Of a stretch of DNA of 17,479 nucleotides, positions 1-6,655 are shown piece after piece; the stretch's first letter is position 1, and each line of letters opens with the position of its first letter. The position numbers were made by a program, and so were the translations under genes. Source of the stretch: UBA1738 sp045658645 (lineage in GTDB: Bacteria > Bacillota > Clostridia > UBA1381); contig JAZOVJ010000070.1 of NCBI GenBank assembly GCA_045658645.1, positions 1-17,479 on the forward strand, given 5' to 3'. The notes under the pieces are model-generated. The model ran no database searches. It worked only from the letters and a program-made list of their open reading frames with translations, and was not told where the DNA came from.

Positions 1-120
1 ATTGCAAACCAATACGCTATTAGCGCAATTCCTACCCTTTTAGTTTTTAAAAATGGTAACATTATTAATAAAACCGTTGGCGTAGTTTCTAAAACAGAAA
101 TTTTAGCTATGCTAAAATAA
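1..120 (+). CDS. Thioredoxin, 3' fragment
   Basis: An open frame runs from base 1 to a TAA at 118-120 and encodes the last 39 residues of a thioredoxin-fold protein. The visible motif is A-I-P-T-L-L-V-F-K-N-G-N, the conserved cis-proline strand and following turn of thioredoxins, then V-G-V-V-S-K-T-E-I and a final helix ending A-M-L-K. Thioredoxins are cytosolic disulfide reductases. The CxxC active site would lie upstream and is outside the window, so activity cannot be judged. The stretch is AT-richer than the BMC and housekeeping genes further right and is followed by a good terminator. It may be cargo of the element whose recombinase remnant lies next to it, or DNA joined by rearrangement or misassembly. 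The family call is firm for such a short fragment; the origin is not known. Confidence 0.8.
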   Translation: MANQYAISAIPTLLVFKNGNIINKTVGVVSKTEILAMLK

Positions 121-136
121 TTATTAATTAAAGCTA

Positions 137-175
137 AAACACCGTTTAGTTAAAATTCTAAACGGTGTTTTTTTA
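137..175 (+). terminator. Rho-independent terminator after thioredoxin
   Basis: A 13-bp perfect stem (137-149 with 158-170, core CACCGTTTAG / CTAAACGGTG) with an 8-nt AT loop is followed by a T-rich run on the + strand. On the minus strand the arm is followed by TTTT, so it could also end the converging minus-strand gene at 191-425. Its position between two convergent 3' ends fits a bidirectional terminator. Confidence 0.85.
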
Positions 176-190
176 TTTTTAAATTTTAAA

Positions 191-425
191 TTATTCAATT
201 GGTGGCTCGGTAATATTTTTATACTCTTCTTTTAAATACTCGTATTCTTGAACTAACGGGGTTTCATCTTCAACGTCGGGCGTATCGCTACCAATTATTA
301 TAAACATATTAACGTCTCTTTGATGGTCTTTATAATAGTTTAAAAAGGCGCTTAAGCCCTTAACACCCTCAAGCTTTGAAGAAAGCCACGCAAATTGCTT
401 AAAGGTAAAACAATCTTTTGGCAAA
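191..425 (-). pseudogene. C-terminal remnant of an unrecognised protein
   Basis: On the minus strand the reading frame ending with TAA at 191-193 looks like genuine protein from about base 425 downward: L-P-K-D-C-F-T-F-K-Q-F-A-W-L, then V-N-M-F-I-I-I-G-S-D, then an acidic, Tyr/Glu-rich tail ending P-P-I-E. The frame stays open further upstream to about 658, but there it is antisense to the recombinase fragment and reads as low-quality hydrophobic sequence, so the true gene seems cut at ~425-450. About 78 residues of real C-terminus remain. I do not recognise the family. The convergent arrangement with the thioredoxin fragment and the shared terminator suggest both came from one AT-rich segment. 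Confidence 0.45.
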
Positions 426-440
426 TTAAGCTCGGTTAAT

Positions 441-1661
441 GAAGTTAAAGTAGCAAAAAAGTTTAATAAAGAAGGACTTGACCCAAATAGACCAGATAGA
501 GATGTTTCTAAATATAGAAAAAGTCCCTTATTTGCAGAATTGCAACAACCTATAACTTGGAACCCAAGTAGAATAAGAAGAATACTTGAAAACCCAATAT
601 ATGCAGGCATAAATGTAACTAATAGAAGAAAAAAAACTAGAAATGAAAAGGGCAACAAAAGTCATACAGTTAATTCTGTTGAAAATTGGGTATTCTCTAA
701 CAATTTAAAAATAGTTAGACAAGATGAAAACTTTTGGAACTCTACATTTGAAATTGTTGGGTATGATATAGAACCACTTATTACTTGGGAAATGTATGTT
801 GAGGCACAACAGATTAAAGAAAAGAACAGTAAAAATGTTGCATTAAGAGAAAAAACAAATTATTTACTAAAAGATTTGCTTTTCTGTGGTAAATGTGGTA
901 GAGCAATGAATGGGTCTGTAAATCACAGAGACCCCAAACACACATATTACTATTATAGGTGTAATAAAAGAGCATATTTAGATGCTTGTAATCAAGATAG
1001 TGTAAGGTGTGAAGTGGTTGATAATTATGTTATGGCAGTTTTGTCAGACAGTCTCATTTTGTTTATGGTAGATGATATTATGAGAGAAGAAAATGGAAAT
1101 ATCAACTCAATAAAGGAAAAATATAATGAAGAGATAGCAAGTATTGAAAAAGATATAAACAAGTGTGATACTGCCATTTTAAATCTTCTAGAAGTGATTA
1201 AATCTTCAAGCACAATAGACATAGTAAAAGAAACTTTATCAACAGAGATAAGTAGAGAACAACAAAAAAAGGCAAGGTTGGAAACTGAACTAACTAGATT
1301 AAAAATCAAAGCAGAAACTGAATGTAGAACACAAGCAGATATTGATGGTTTTTATGAAGCATGGAGAAATGCAGATTTTTCAAAAATGAGTTTTGATTTG
1401 AGAAGGTCTTTCTTTGTAAAGTATATTGATAAAGTTGTTTATTATGACCCAAAACATATTGATATTTATATAAAGGTAAATAAGACAAGAAGAAAACTAG
1501 AACTCACAGAAGACCAACAAAGGAAGATTGAGTGGAAATTAGAACAAAATGCCAAAAAAAAGAAGAGTGATAAGAGAGTTAATAAGTTTGTAGAAAGGTT
1601 AAAAAGCATTGGAAACACTAATTTTGAATGGATGTGGCATTTCTTATATGAACCCTTGTAA
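441..1661 (+). pseudogene. Large serine recombinase lacking its catalytic domain
   Basis: The frame gives the recombinase domain (V-A-K-K-F-N-K-E-G, then W-N-P-S-R-I-R-R-I-L-E-N-P-I-Y-A-G, the signature helix of large serine recombinases). A zinc ribbon follows at 885-989 with cysteines in a CGKCG pair and two further Cys (C-x2-C-x21-C-x8-C). Then come a long charged coiled coil (about 1100-1320) and a basic C-terminus. Intact members are ~500-550 residues and start with a resolvase domain holding the catalytic serine. That domain is absent: coherent homology begins at ~438-450, exactly where the minus-strand gene remnant starts. A TTG at 540 could start a 373-residue protein, but it could not catalyse recombination. 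The last codons and the TAA (1659-1661) lie inside comM sequence, so the gene abuts an attachment junction. Family call firm; breakpoint position approximate. Confidence 0.85.
1640..1661 (+). other. Probable attachment junction (att) in comM
   Basis: Here recombinase and comM reading frames overlap: ATGAACCCTTGTAAG reads M-N-P-C-K in the comM frame and E-P-L-stop in the recombinase frame. To the right of ~1648 the comM frame matches the family without a break; to the left it is antisensical recombinase DNA. The conserved M-N-P-C codons of comM are therefore the likely crossover site, and the host gene supplies the recombinase stop codon. The other att site is not in the window, and the exact crossover dinucleotide cannot be fixed from one end. 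Confidence 0.6.
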
Positions 1662-2136
1662 GTGCGGATACTTCGGTGATGCAAACCGAGAATGTACCTG
1701 CACGCCGGCACAGATAAACCAATATCATTCAAGAATTTCAGGCCCGCTTCTTGACAGGATTGATATTCAAATAGAGGTTGCAAATGTAAACTACAAGGAC
1801 TTGAGCAGTACAGAAAAAGGTGAAACCTCGCAGGAAATAAAGGCACGTGTAAATAACGCAAGGCAAATCCAGAGGGAACGCTATAAGGAATTTGGCATAT
1901 ATGCAAACTCGCAGCTTACAGCGGGAATGCTTTCTGAGTTCTGCAGACTTGGTGAGGCGGAAAACAACATATTAAAAATGGCATTTGATAAGCTTGGTCT
2001 TTCGGCAAGAGCGCACTCAAGAATATTGAAAGTGGCAAGGACTATTGCAGATTTATCAGGCGAGAAAGATATAGCTTCAGCGCATATTGCCGAGGCTATT
2101 CAGTACAGAAATTTAGACAGAAAATTTTTTGGCTGA
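1648..2136 (+). pseudogene. comM: ComM/YifB AAA+ ATPase, 3' half, disrupted
   Basis: This encodes the C-terminal ~162 residues of a ComM/YifB magnesium-chelatase-like AAA+ protein, in Gram-negatives a branch-migration helicase for natural transformation. Visible are M-N-P-C-K-C-G-Y-F-G-D, C-T-C-T-P, then Y-H-S-R-I-S-G-P-L-L-D-R-I-D-I (the arginine-finger region). The C-terminal helical domain ends with L-S-A-R-A-H-S-R-I-L-K-V-A-R-T-I-A-D-L and A-I-Q-Y-R. The usual protein is ~500 residues; the Lon-like N-terminal domain and Walker A/B motifs are missing, replaced by the recombinase fragment. The break falls at a site where a serine recombinase gene ends, so insertion rather than sequence decay is the likely cause. 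No functional start is evident; the in-frame TTG at 1609 lies in recombinase DNA. Confidence 0.88.
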
Positions 2137-2162
2137 TTTTGAAAAAATATGACGAAAAACCC

Positions 2163-2191
2163 TTTAAAAATTTTATAAAGTATGATACAAT
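2163..2191 (+). promoter_or_regulatory. Possible sigma-A promoter of the BMC operon
   Basis: TTTAAA (2163-2168, four of six matches to TTGACA) and TACAAT (2186-2191, five of six matches to TATAAT) are 17 bp apart, in the only gap upstream of the operon. Transcription would start near 2198, giving a ~140-nt leader. The -35 is weak, which fits an activated promoter, but this is a pattern match in AT-rich DNA only. Confidence 0.4.
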
Positions 2192-2197
2192 ATTAAG

Positions 2198-2339
2198 TGG
2201 AAAAATTTTTGGGTTTTTGTTTTGTGATGGATTGCAAAAGGGGACACTAAAAACCTCTTTACAAAGTAAAACATATATTTTATAATAAAAAGCGAAAACA
2301 AAGAAAAACCAAATAAAACAAAATTATGGAGGCGTCGAT
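2198..2339 (+). promoter_or_regulatory. Leader region of the BMC operon
   Basis: About 140 nt of A-rich, largely unstructured sequence lies between the candidate promoter and the aldolase. One modest hairpin is visible: AAAGGGG (2237-2243) with CCTCTTT (2254-2260), seven pairs including one G-U, without a T-run after it. GGAGG at 2328-2332 is seven bases ahead of the ATG. I see no B12 riboswitch or other known aptamer, and no convincing catabolite-response palindrome. Confidence 0.3.
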
Positions 2340-3248
2340 ATGTATAAGTCAGATTTTGAAATAAGAAAAGAAATTTGCGAAATCGGTAGAAGAATTTATA
2401 TGGATGGTTTCGTTGCAGCGAATGACGGAAACATCTCAGTCAAGATTGACGAAAACACATTCTTCACAACACCAACAGGCGTATCAAAGGGATATATGAC
2501 ACCTGATATGATCTGTAAGGTTGACGGACAGGGAAACTTAAAGGAAGCAAATAAGTGGAAGCCGTCATCAGAATTCAAGATGCACCTTAAGGTGTATCAG
2601 GAAAGACCGGACGTAAACGCAGTTGTTCATGCACACCCACCGATAGCAACATCATTTGCTATTGCAGGAATTGCTTTGGACAAGCTTATTATGCCGGAAG
2701 CTATCATTTTCCTGGGTGCTGTTCCAATCGCACAGTACGGAACACCATCAACAATGGAAATTCCTGAATCACTTCAGCCATACATACAGGATTATGATGC
2801 AATTCTGCTTGCAAACCACGGCGCACTTTCATTTGGCTGCGACCTTAATACTGCATTCTTCAGAATGGAATCAACAGAATTCTATGCGAAGCTTCTTTAT
2901 TACAGTACAATGCTTGGCGGTGCAAAGGAAATTCCTTGCGGCGAAGTTAAAAAGCTTATTGATCTTCGTAAGGCATTCAATGTACCGGGAAGACATCCGA
3001 TGGAAAAGCTTTGCCCGGGATGTTATGAAGACGGAACATGTGACCTTACACCGTCTGAAGCAAATGAAAAGATTGGTGCAGAGCCATCTGCTGCATATCA
3101 CGGATTTAAGCCGCTTGATTCACAGCTTAAGTATTACGAAGAACACGGCGAAACATGTTCATGTTCATCAAAGAAGATTGATGATAAAAATGTTGATGCT
3201 ATCGTAGCTGAAGTTACAAAGAGAATTTTGGAGCAGTACGGCAAATAA
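2340..3248 (+). CDS. BMC-associated class II aldolase (fuculose/rhamnulose-phosphate type)
   Basis: This is a zinc-dependent class II aldolase of the FucA/AraD family, expected to cleave L-fuculose-1-P or L-rhamnulose-1-P to DHAP and L-lactaldehyde. Visible motifs are A-N-D-G-N-I-S near residue 30, S-S-E-F-K-M-H with Glu78, V-V-H-A-H-P-P with His97 and His99, and L-A-N-H-G-A with His160: the zinc ligands and catalytic Glu. The core ends near residue 210. FucA-type enzymes are ~215 residues, whereas this has 302. The extra ~90 residues contain a Cys-rich stretch (C225-x2-C228-x5-C234 and C272-x-C274). A C-terminal amphipathic helix (about 284-298, D-A-I-V-A-E-V-T-K-R-I-L-E) resembles an encapsulation peptide. 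It is the first gene of the BMC operon, with a strong GGAGG ribosome site. Family firm; the exact sugar is inferred from context. Confidence 0.88.
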   Translation: MYKSDFEIRKEICEIGRRIYMDGFVAANDGNISVKIDENTFFTTPTGVSKGYMTPDMICKVDGQGNLKEANKWKPSSEFKMHLKVYQERPDVNAVVHAHPPIATSFAIAGIALDKLIMPEAIIFLGAVPIAQYGTPSTMEIPESLQPYIQDYDAILLANHGALSFGCDLNTAFFRMESTEFYAKLLYYSTMLGGAKEIPCGEVKKLIDLRKAFNVPGRHPMEKLCPGCYEDGTCDLTPSEANEKIGAEPSAAYHGFKPLDSQLKYYEEHGETCSCSSKKIDDKNVDAIVAEVTKRILEQYGK

Positions 3249-3291
3249 TAGCAAGGCTTGTTTTAAAAGTAGATAGGAAAGGATTTTATCT

Positions 3292-4734
3292 ATGCACATC
3301 AATGAAAATGAACTTTCAAAGCTTGTAAAGAATGTAATCCTTGAAATGAATGGTTCAGGCTCTAAAAAGCCATACGCACCATCAGGCTCTAAAAAGCAGA
3401 TTGGCGTTTTTGACACAATGGAAGAAGCTTTGGCTGAGGCAAACAAGGCTTATACTCTTTTTAAGCATTATAATAAAGAACAAAGAGAAAAGATTATTGA
3501 AAAGATAAGAGAACTGACAAGAGCAGAAGCTGAAATAATGGCTGAAATGGCAGTTCGTGAAACAAAGATGGGTAATGTTTACCACAAGATTTTAAAGCAT
3601 CACCTGGTTGCAGATAAAACACCGGGAACTGAAGATCTTGAATGTAAGGCATTATCAGGGGACAGAGGTCTTACTTTGGTGGAGATGGCACCTTATGGAA
3701 TTATCGGTGCAATAACCCCGTCAACAAACCCGACCTGTACGGTAATCTGTAACAGTATCGGAATGTTGGCAGGCGGAAATGCGGTTGTATTCAACCCGCA
3801 TCCTCACGCAAAGGAATGTTCTGCTTATGCAGTTGACCTTGTAAACCGAGCAGTGCTTGCTGCAGGCGGACCTGAAAATATTGTTACAACAGTAAAGAAT
3901 CCTACAATGGAAACTTCAAATACAATGGTCAACCATCCGTCAGTTAAGATGCTTGTTGCAACAGGCGGACCGGGCGTTGTGAAAATGCTTTTATCAAGCG
4001 GTAAAAAGGCAATCGGTGCAGGTGCAGGTAACCCGCCGGTTATCGTAGATGATACTGCTGATGTTGAAAAAGCAGGTAAGGATATTATTGCAGGATGCAC
4101 ATTTGATAACAATCTGCCTTGTATTGCGGAGAAAGAATGTTTCGTTTTGGACAGCGTTGCAGACCAGTTGATTGATTCGATGAGAAGAAACGGTGCATAT
4201 CTGTTAAGAGGCGACCAGATTAAGAAGCTTGAGGATACTGTTTTGGTAGAAGTTCCGGGAAAGAATCCTGGGGATGCTCCAAAGAAGGTTATCAATAAGG
4301 ACTGGGTAGGTCGTGATGCGAAAAAGATTTTAGCTGCAATCGGTATTGACGTTGGTGACAACATTACTTGTATCATCTGTGAAACCGAGTTCTCACATAG
4401 TTTTGTTCAGGTAGAGCTTATGATGCCTATTCTTGCAATCGTAAGATGCCAGACTTTTGAACAGGCAGTAGATATGGCAGTTAAGGCAGAACACGGAAAC
4501 AGACATACAGCACATCTTCATTCGAAGAATGTTGACCATATGACATCTTATGCAAAAGCAATCTGTACTACAATTTTTGTTAAGAATGCTCCAAGCTATG
4601 CTGGTATAGGCTTTAACAGTGAAGGTCACACAACCTTTACTATTGCGGGACCGACAGGCGAGGGTATTACTTCAGCAAGAAGCTTTACACGTCAGAGAAG
4701 ATGTGTATTGGTAGACAGCTTATCAATAATATAA
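3292..4734 (+). CDS. BMC CoA-acylating aldehyde dehydrogenase (PduP-like)
   Basis: It oxidises an aldehyde to acyl-CoA with NAD+ and CoA in the BMC lumen; here the likely substrate is lactaldehyde from the aldolase, or propionaldehyde if a diol dehydratase exists elsewhere. The 480 residues match PduP/EutE length. An N-terminal encapsulation helix (residues 3-19, N-E-N-E-L-S-K-L-V-K-N-V-I-L-E-M) is joined by a Gly/Ser/Pro/Lys linker to the catalytic core from ~37. Seen in the core are P-S-T-N-P at 143-147, G-A-G-A-G-N-P-P at 242-249, and the nucleophile Cys277 in D-N-N-L-P-C. The next gene starts 12 bases after the stop, behind AAGGAGGG. The ATG at 3292 follows GGAAAGG and keeps the targeting helix. 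CoA-acylating type rather than plain ALDH is supported by the BMC context and the downstream PduL. Confidence 0.93.
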   Translation: MHINENELSKLVKNVILEMNGSGSKKPYAPSGSKKQIGVFDTMEEALAEANKAYTLFKHYNKEQREKIIEKIRELTRAEAEIMAEMAVRETKMGNVYHKILKHHLVADKTPGTEDLECKALSGDRGLTLVEMAPYGIIGAITPSTNPTCTVICNSIGMLAGGNAVVFNPHPHAKECSAYAVDLVNRAVLAAGGPENIVTTVKNPTMETSNTMVNHPSVKMLVATGGPGVVKMLLSSGKKAIGAGAGNPPVIVDDTADVEKAGKDIIAGCTFDNNLPCIAEKECFVLDSVADQLIDSMRRNGAYLLRGDQIKKLEDTVLVEVPGKNPGDAPKKVINKDWVGRDAKKILAAIGIDVGDNITCIICETEFSHSFVQVELMMPILAIVRCQTFEQAVDMAVKAEHGNRHTAHLHSKNVDHMTSYAKAICTTIFVKNAPSYAGIGFNSEGHTTFTIAGPTGEGITSARSFTRQRRCVLVDSLSII

Positions 4735-4746
4735 GGAGGGATACCT

Positions 4747-5961
4747 ATGCAGATAAATGAAAATGATATCGCAAGAATGGTACAGGCAGTTTTACGTGAA
4801 ATGAATGCAGAAGCTGAAGCACCAAAGCCACAGAGTGCTGCTTCCGGTACTCCTGGTAAGGCAAGAGTTGCAGTTTTAACTGCAAAGGAAAAGCTTGAAA
4901 TTAAAGAGTATCCAATCCCTGAAATCGGCGATGACGATATTTTGGTAAAGGTTGAAGGTTGCGGTATTTGCGGAACTGACGGCCACGAATACAAAAATGA
5001 CCCATTCGGTCTTATCCCGGTTGTTTTAGGACACGAGGGTACAGGCGAAATCGTAAAGATGGGTAAAAATGTTAAAAAGGACAGTGCAGGAAAGCCTTTG
5101 GCACTTGGCGATAAGGTTGTTACCTGTATGATTTTTAAAGACAATCCTGACATTACAATGTATGACTTAAATAAGCAGAACGTTGGAGGTGCTGATGTTT
5201 ACGGACTTCTTCCGGATGATGACATTCACCTAAACGGCTGGTTTTCAGATTACATAGTAGTAAGAGGCGGCTCAACAGTATTTAATGTTAGTGACCTTGA
5301 TCTTGATTCAAGAATACTAATTGAGCCATGTGCAGTTTTAATTCACGCAGTTGAGCGTGCTAAAACTACAGGAATTTTGAAATTCAACTCCCGTGTTGTT
5401 GTACAGGGCTGCGGACCAATCGGTCTTATCTGTATCGCAGTTCTTCGTACAATGGGTATTGAAAATATAGTTGCAGTTGACGGTAACGCGCAAAGACTTG
5501 ACTTTGCAAAGAGAATGGGCGCTGACCACACTGTAAACTTCACAGAGTTTAAGGGCATTGAAGCGTTGGCTGACGGCGTTAAGGATGCATTCGGCGGATA
5601 CCTTGCTGATTTTGCATTCCAGTGCACCGGTTCACCGATTGCTCACGCAAACATCTATAAGTTCATCCGTGCAGGCGGCGGACTTTGTGAACTTGGATTC
5701 TTTATTAACGGCGGCGATGCTACAATTAACCCGCACTTTGACTTATGTGCAAAGGAAATCACACTTGTTGGTTCTTGGGTATATACACTAAGAGATTACG
5801 CAACAACGTTTGATTTCTTGAAGCGTGCAATTGCAATCGGATTACCGATTAAAGAGCTTATTACTCATAAGTTTGACCTTGACAATATTGATGAAGCGTT
5901 TAAGGCTAACATCGAACAGAGAGGTCTTAAGATTGCTTATGTGGATAAAGACCTTATATAA
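4747..5961 (+). CDS. BMC zinc-dependent alcohol dehydrogenase (MDR family)
   Basis: A medium-chain dehydrogenase/reductase, probably reducing lactaldehyde to 1,2-propanediol (or propanal to propanol) and regenerating NAD+ for the aldehyde dehydrogenase. Residues 1-20 (M-Q-I-N-E-N-D-I-A-R-M-V-Q-A-V-L-R-E-M-N) form a targeting helix nearly the same as that of the preceding enzyme. Catalytic zinc ligands are visible: Cys75 in G-I-C-G-T-D, His96-Glu97 in G-H-E-G-T-G, and Cys195 in E-P-C-A-V. The nucleotide fold shows V-V-V-Q-G-C-G-P-I-G (217-226) and acidic Asp245, pointing to NAD(H). The usual four-Cys structural-zinc loop after G-D-K-V-V (121-125) is missing and replaced by a Cys-poor stretch. 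Family firm, substrate inferred. It is an MDR enzyme rather than the iron-type PduQ/EutG of many BMCs. Confidence 0.88.
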   Translation: MQINENDIARMVQAVLREMNAEAEAPKPQSAASGTPGKARVAVLTAKEKLEIKEYPIPEIGDDDILVKVEGCGICGTDGHEYKNDPFGLIPVVLGHEGTGEIVKMGKNVKKDSAGKPLALGDKVVTCMIFKDNPDITMYDLNKQNVGGADVYGLLPDDDIHLNGWFSDYIVVRGGSTVFNVSDLDLDSRILIEPCAVLIHAVERAKTTGILKFNSRVVVQGCGPIGLICIAVLRTMGIENIVAVDGNAQRLDFAKRMGADHTVNFTEFKGIEALADGVKDAFGGYLADFAFQCTGSPIAHANIYKFIRAGGGLCELGFFINGGDATINPHFDLCAKEITLVGSWVYTLRDYATTFDFLKRAIAIGLPIKELITHKFDLDNIDEAFKANIEQRGLKIAYVDKDLI

Positions 5962-5976
5962 GAGAGGTAAAAAAAT

Positions 5977-6315
5977 ATGCCGGACGCAATTGGAATAGTT
6001 GAGATGTATGGATATGTTGCGGCAATGAAAGCGGCTGATGCGGCGGCAAAAGCGGCTGATGTTAAGATAATTGCTATCGATACAAACAGACCTGCAAACC
6101 CGAGAGAAAAGGTGCCGCTGATTACGGTGGTAAAGATGCAGGGAACAGTATCAGCAGTTACAGCAGCGGTTGAAGCGGCGGCAGATATGGCAAATCAGGT
6201 TACCGGACTTATCCAGAAACACATAATAGCAAGACCGACTAATGATGCACAAAAAATGGCACTTCGCTCAAGCGTGGGAAGAGAAAAAGTTGGTCATATA
6301 AAGAATAACGCATAA
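5977..6315 (+). CDS. BMC-H shell protein with enlarged pore loop
   Basis: A single BMC domain (Pfam BMC type) of 112 residues that should form a hexameric shell tile. The N-terminal A-I-G-I-V-E and the helix A-A-M-K-A-A-D-A-A-A-K-A-A-D-V-K match the family. The short Gly-rich pore loop of canonical BMC-H (K-I-G-S-G in the neighbours) is replaced by residues 36-48, T-N-R-P-A-N-P-R-E-K-V-P-L, which is longer and has Pro and Arg. There is no cysteine, so it is not an iron-sulfur pore of the GrpU type. The C-terminus after A-R-P carries a ~20-residue basic extension. It starts 15 bases after the alcohol dehydrogenase, behind GAGAGG. The fold is clear; the pore property is inferred. Confidence 0.88.
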   Translation: MPDAIGIVEMYGYVAAMKAADAAAKAADVKIIAIDTNRPANPREKVPLITVVKMQGTVSAVTAAVEAAADMANQVTGLIQKHIIARPTNDAQKMALRSSVGREKVGHIKNNA

Positions 6316-6359
6316 AAATAATATTTTTCAAAGTGCAAAGCACGGAAAGGATTTTAAAA

Positions 6360-6629
6360 ATGGAAGCATTAGGAATGATTGAAACAAGAGGACTTACAGC
6401 ATCAATTGAAGCAGCAGATGCTATGACAAAGGCAGCTAACGTAACATTGGTAGGAACAGAAAAGATTGGTTCAGGTCTTGTATCTGTTATCGTAAGAGGT
6501 GACGTTGGAGCAGTTAAGGCAGCAGTTGAAGCAGGCGCACAGGCTGCATCAAGATTAGGCGAGTTAGTTGCTCAGCACGTAATTCCTCGTCCAAACGGTG
6601 ACGTTGAAAAAATTCTACCTACAATCTAA
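6360..6629 (+). CDS. Canonical BMC-H shell protein (PduA/J-like)
   Basis: An 89-residue hexameric shell protein. The start is ATG at 6360, nine bases after GGAAAGG (6344-6350). An in-frame GTG at 6333 would add nine non-family residues and has no comparable ribosome site. Family marks are M-E-A-L-G-M-I-E-T-R-G, the pore loop E-K-I-G-S-G-L (35-41), V-R-G-D-V-G-A-V-K-A-A-V-E-A-G, and H-V-I-P-R-P near the C-terminus. It closely resembles the protein encoded at 7192, so the two probably mix in the shell as the bulk facet tiles. The small polar pore would suit metabolites such as sugar phosphate, lactaldehyde or propanediol, a family-level inference. Confidence 0.95.
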   Translation: MEALGMIETRGLTASIEAADAMTKAANVTLVGTEKIGSGLVSVIVRGDVGAVKAAVEAGAQAASRLGELVAQHVIPRPNGDVEKILPTI

Positions 6630-6655
6630 ATCATACATAGGAAGGAACTTTAATC

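Noticed and set aside
540..1661. A complete 373-residue recombinase starting at TTG 540
   Set aside because: The same frame is coherent upstream to ~441 with typical recombinase-domain sequence and there is no ribosome site before 540, so the gene is a truncated larger one.
2198..2339. Cobalamin riboswitch ahead of the operon, suggested by PduS
   Set aside because: No B12-box-like motif or multi-stem structure is visible and no B12-dependent enzyme is encoded.
2656..3207. Alternative open frame inside the aldolase on the + strand
   Set aside because: Out-of-frame shadow of the aldolase with no family features; the same holds for the long antisense frames in the aldehyde dehydrogenase, PduS, BMC-T, prfA and gyrA.
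6333..6359. GTG start nine codons upstream for the BMC-H at 6360
   Set aside because: Extra residues do not fit the family and the GGAAAGG ribosome site lies inside that extension, correctly placed for the ATG at 6360.
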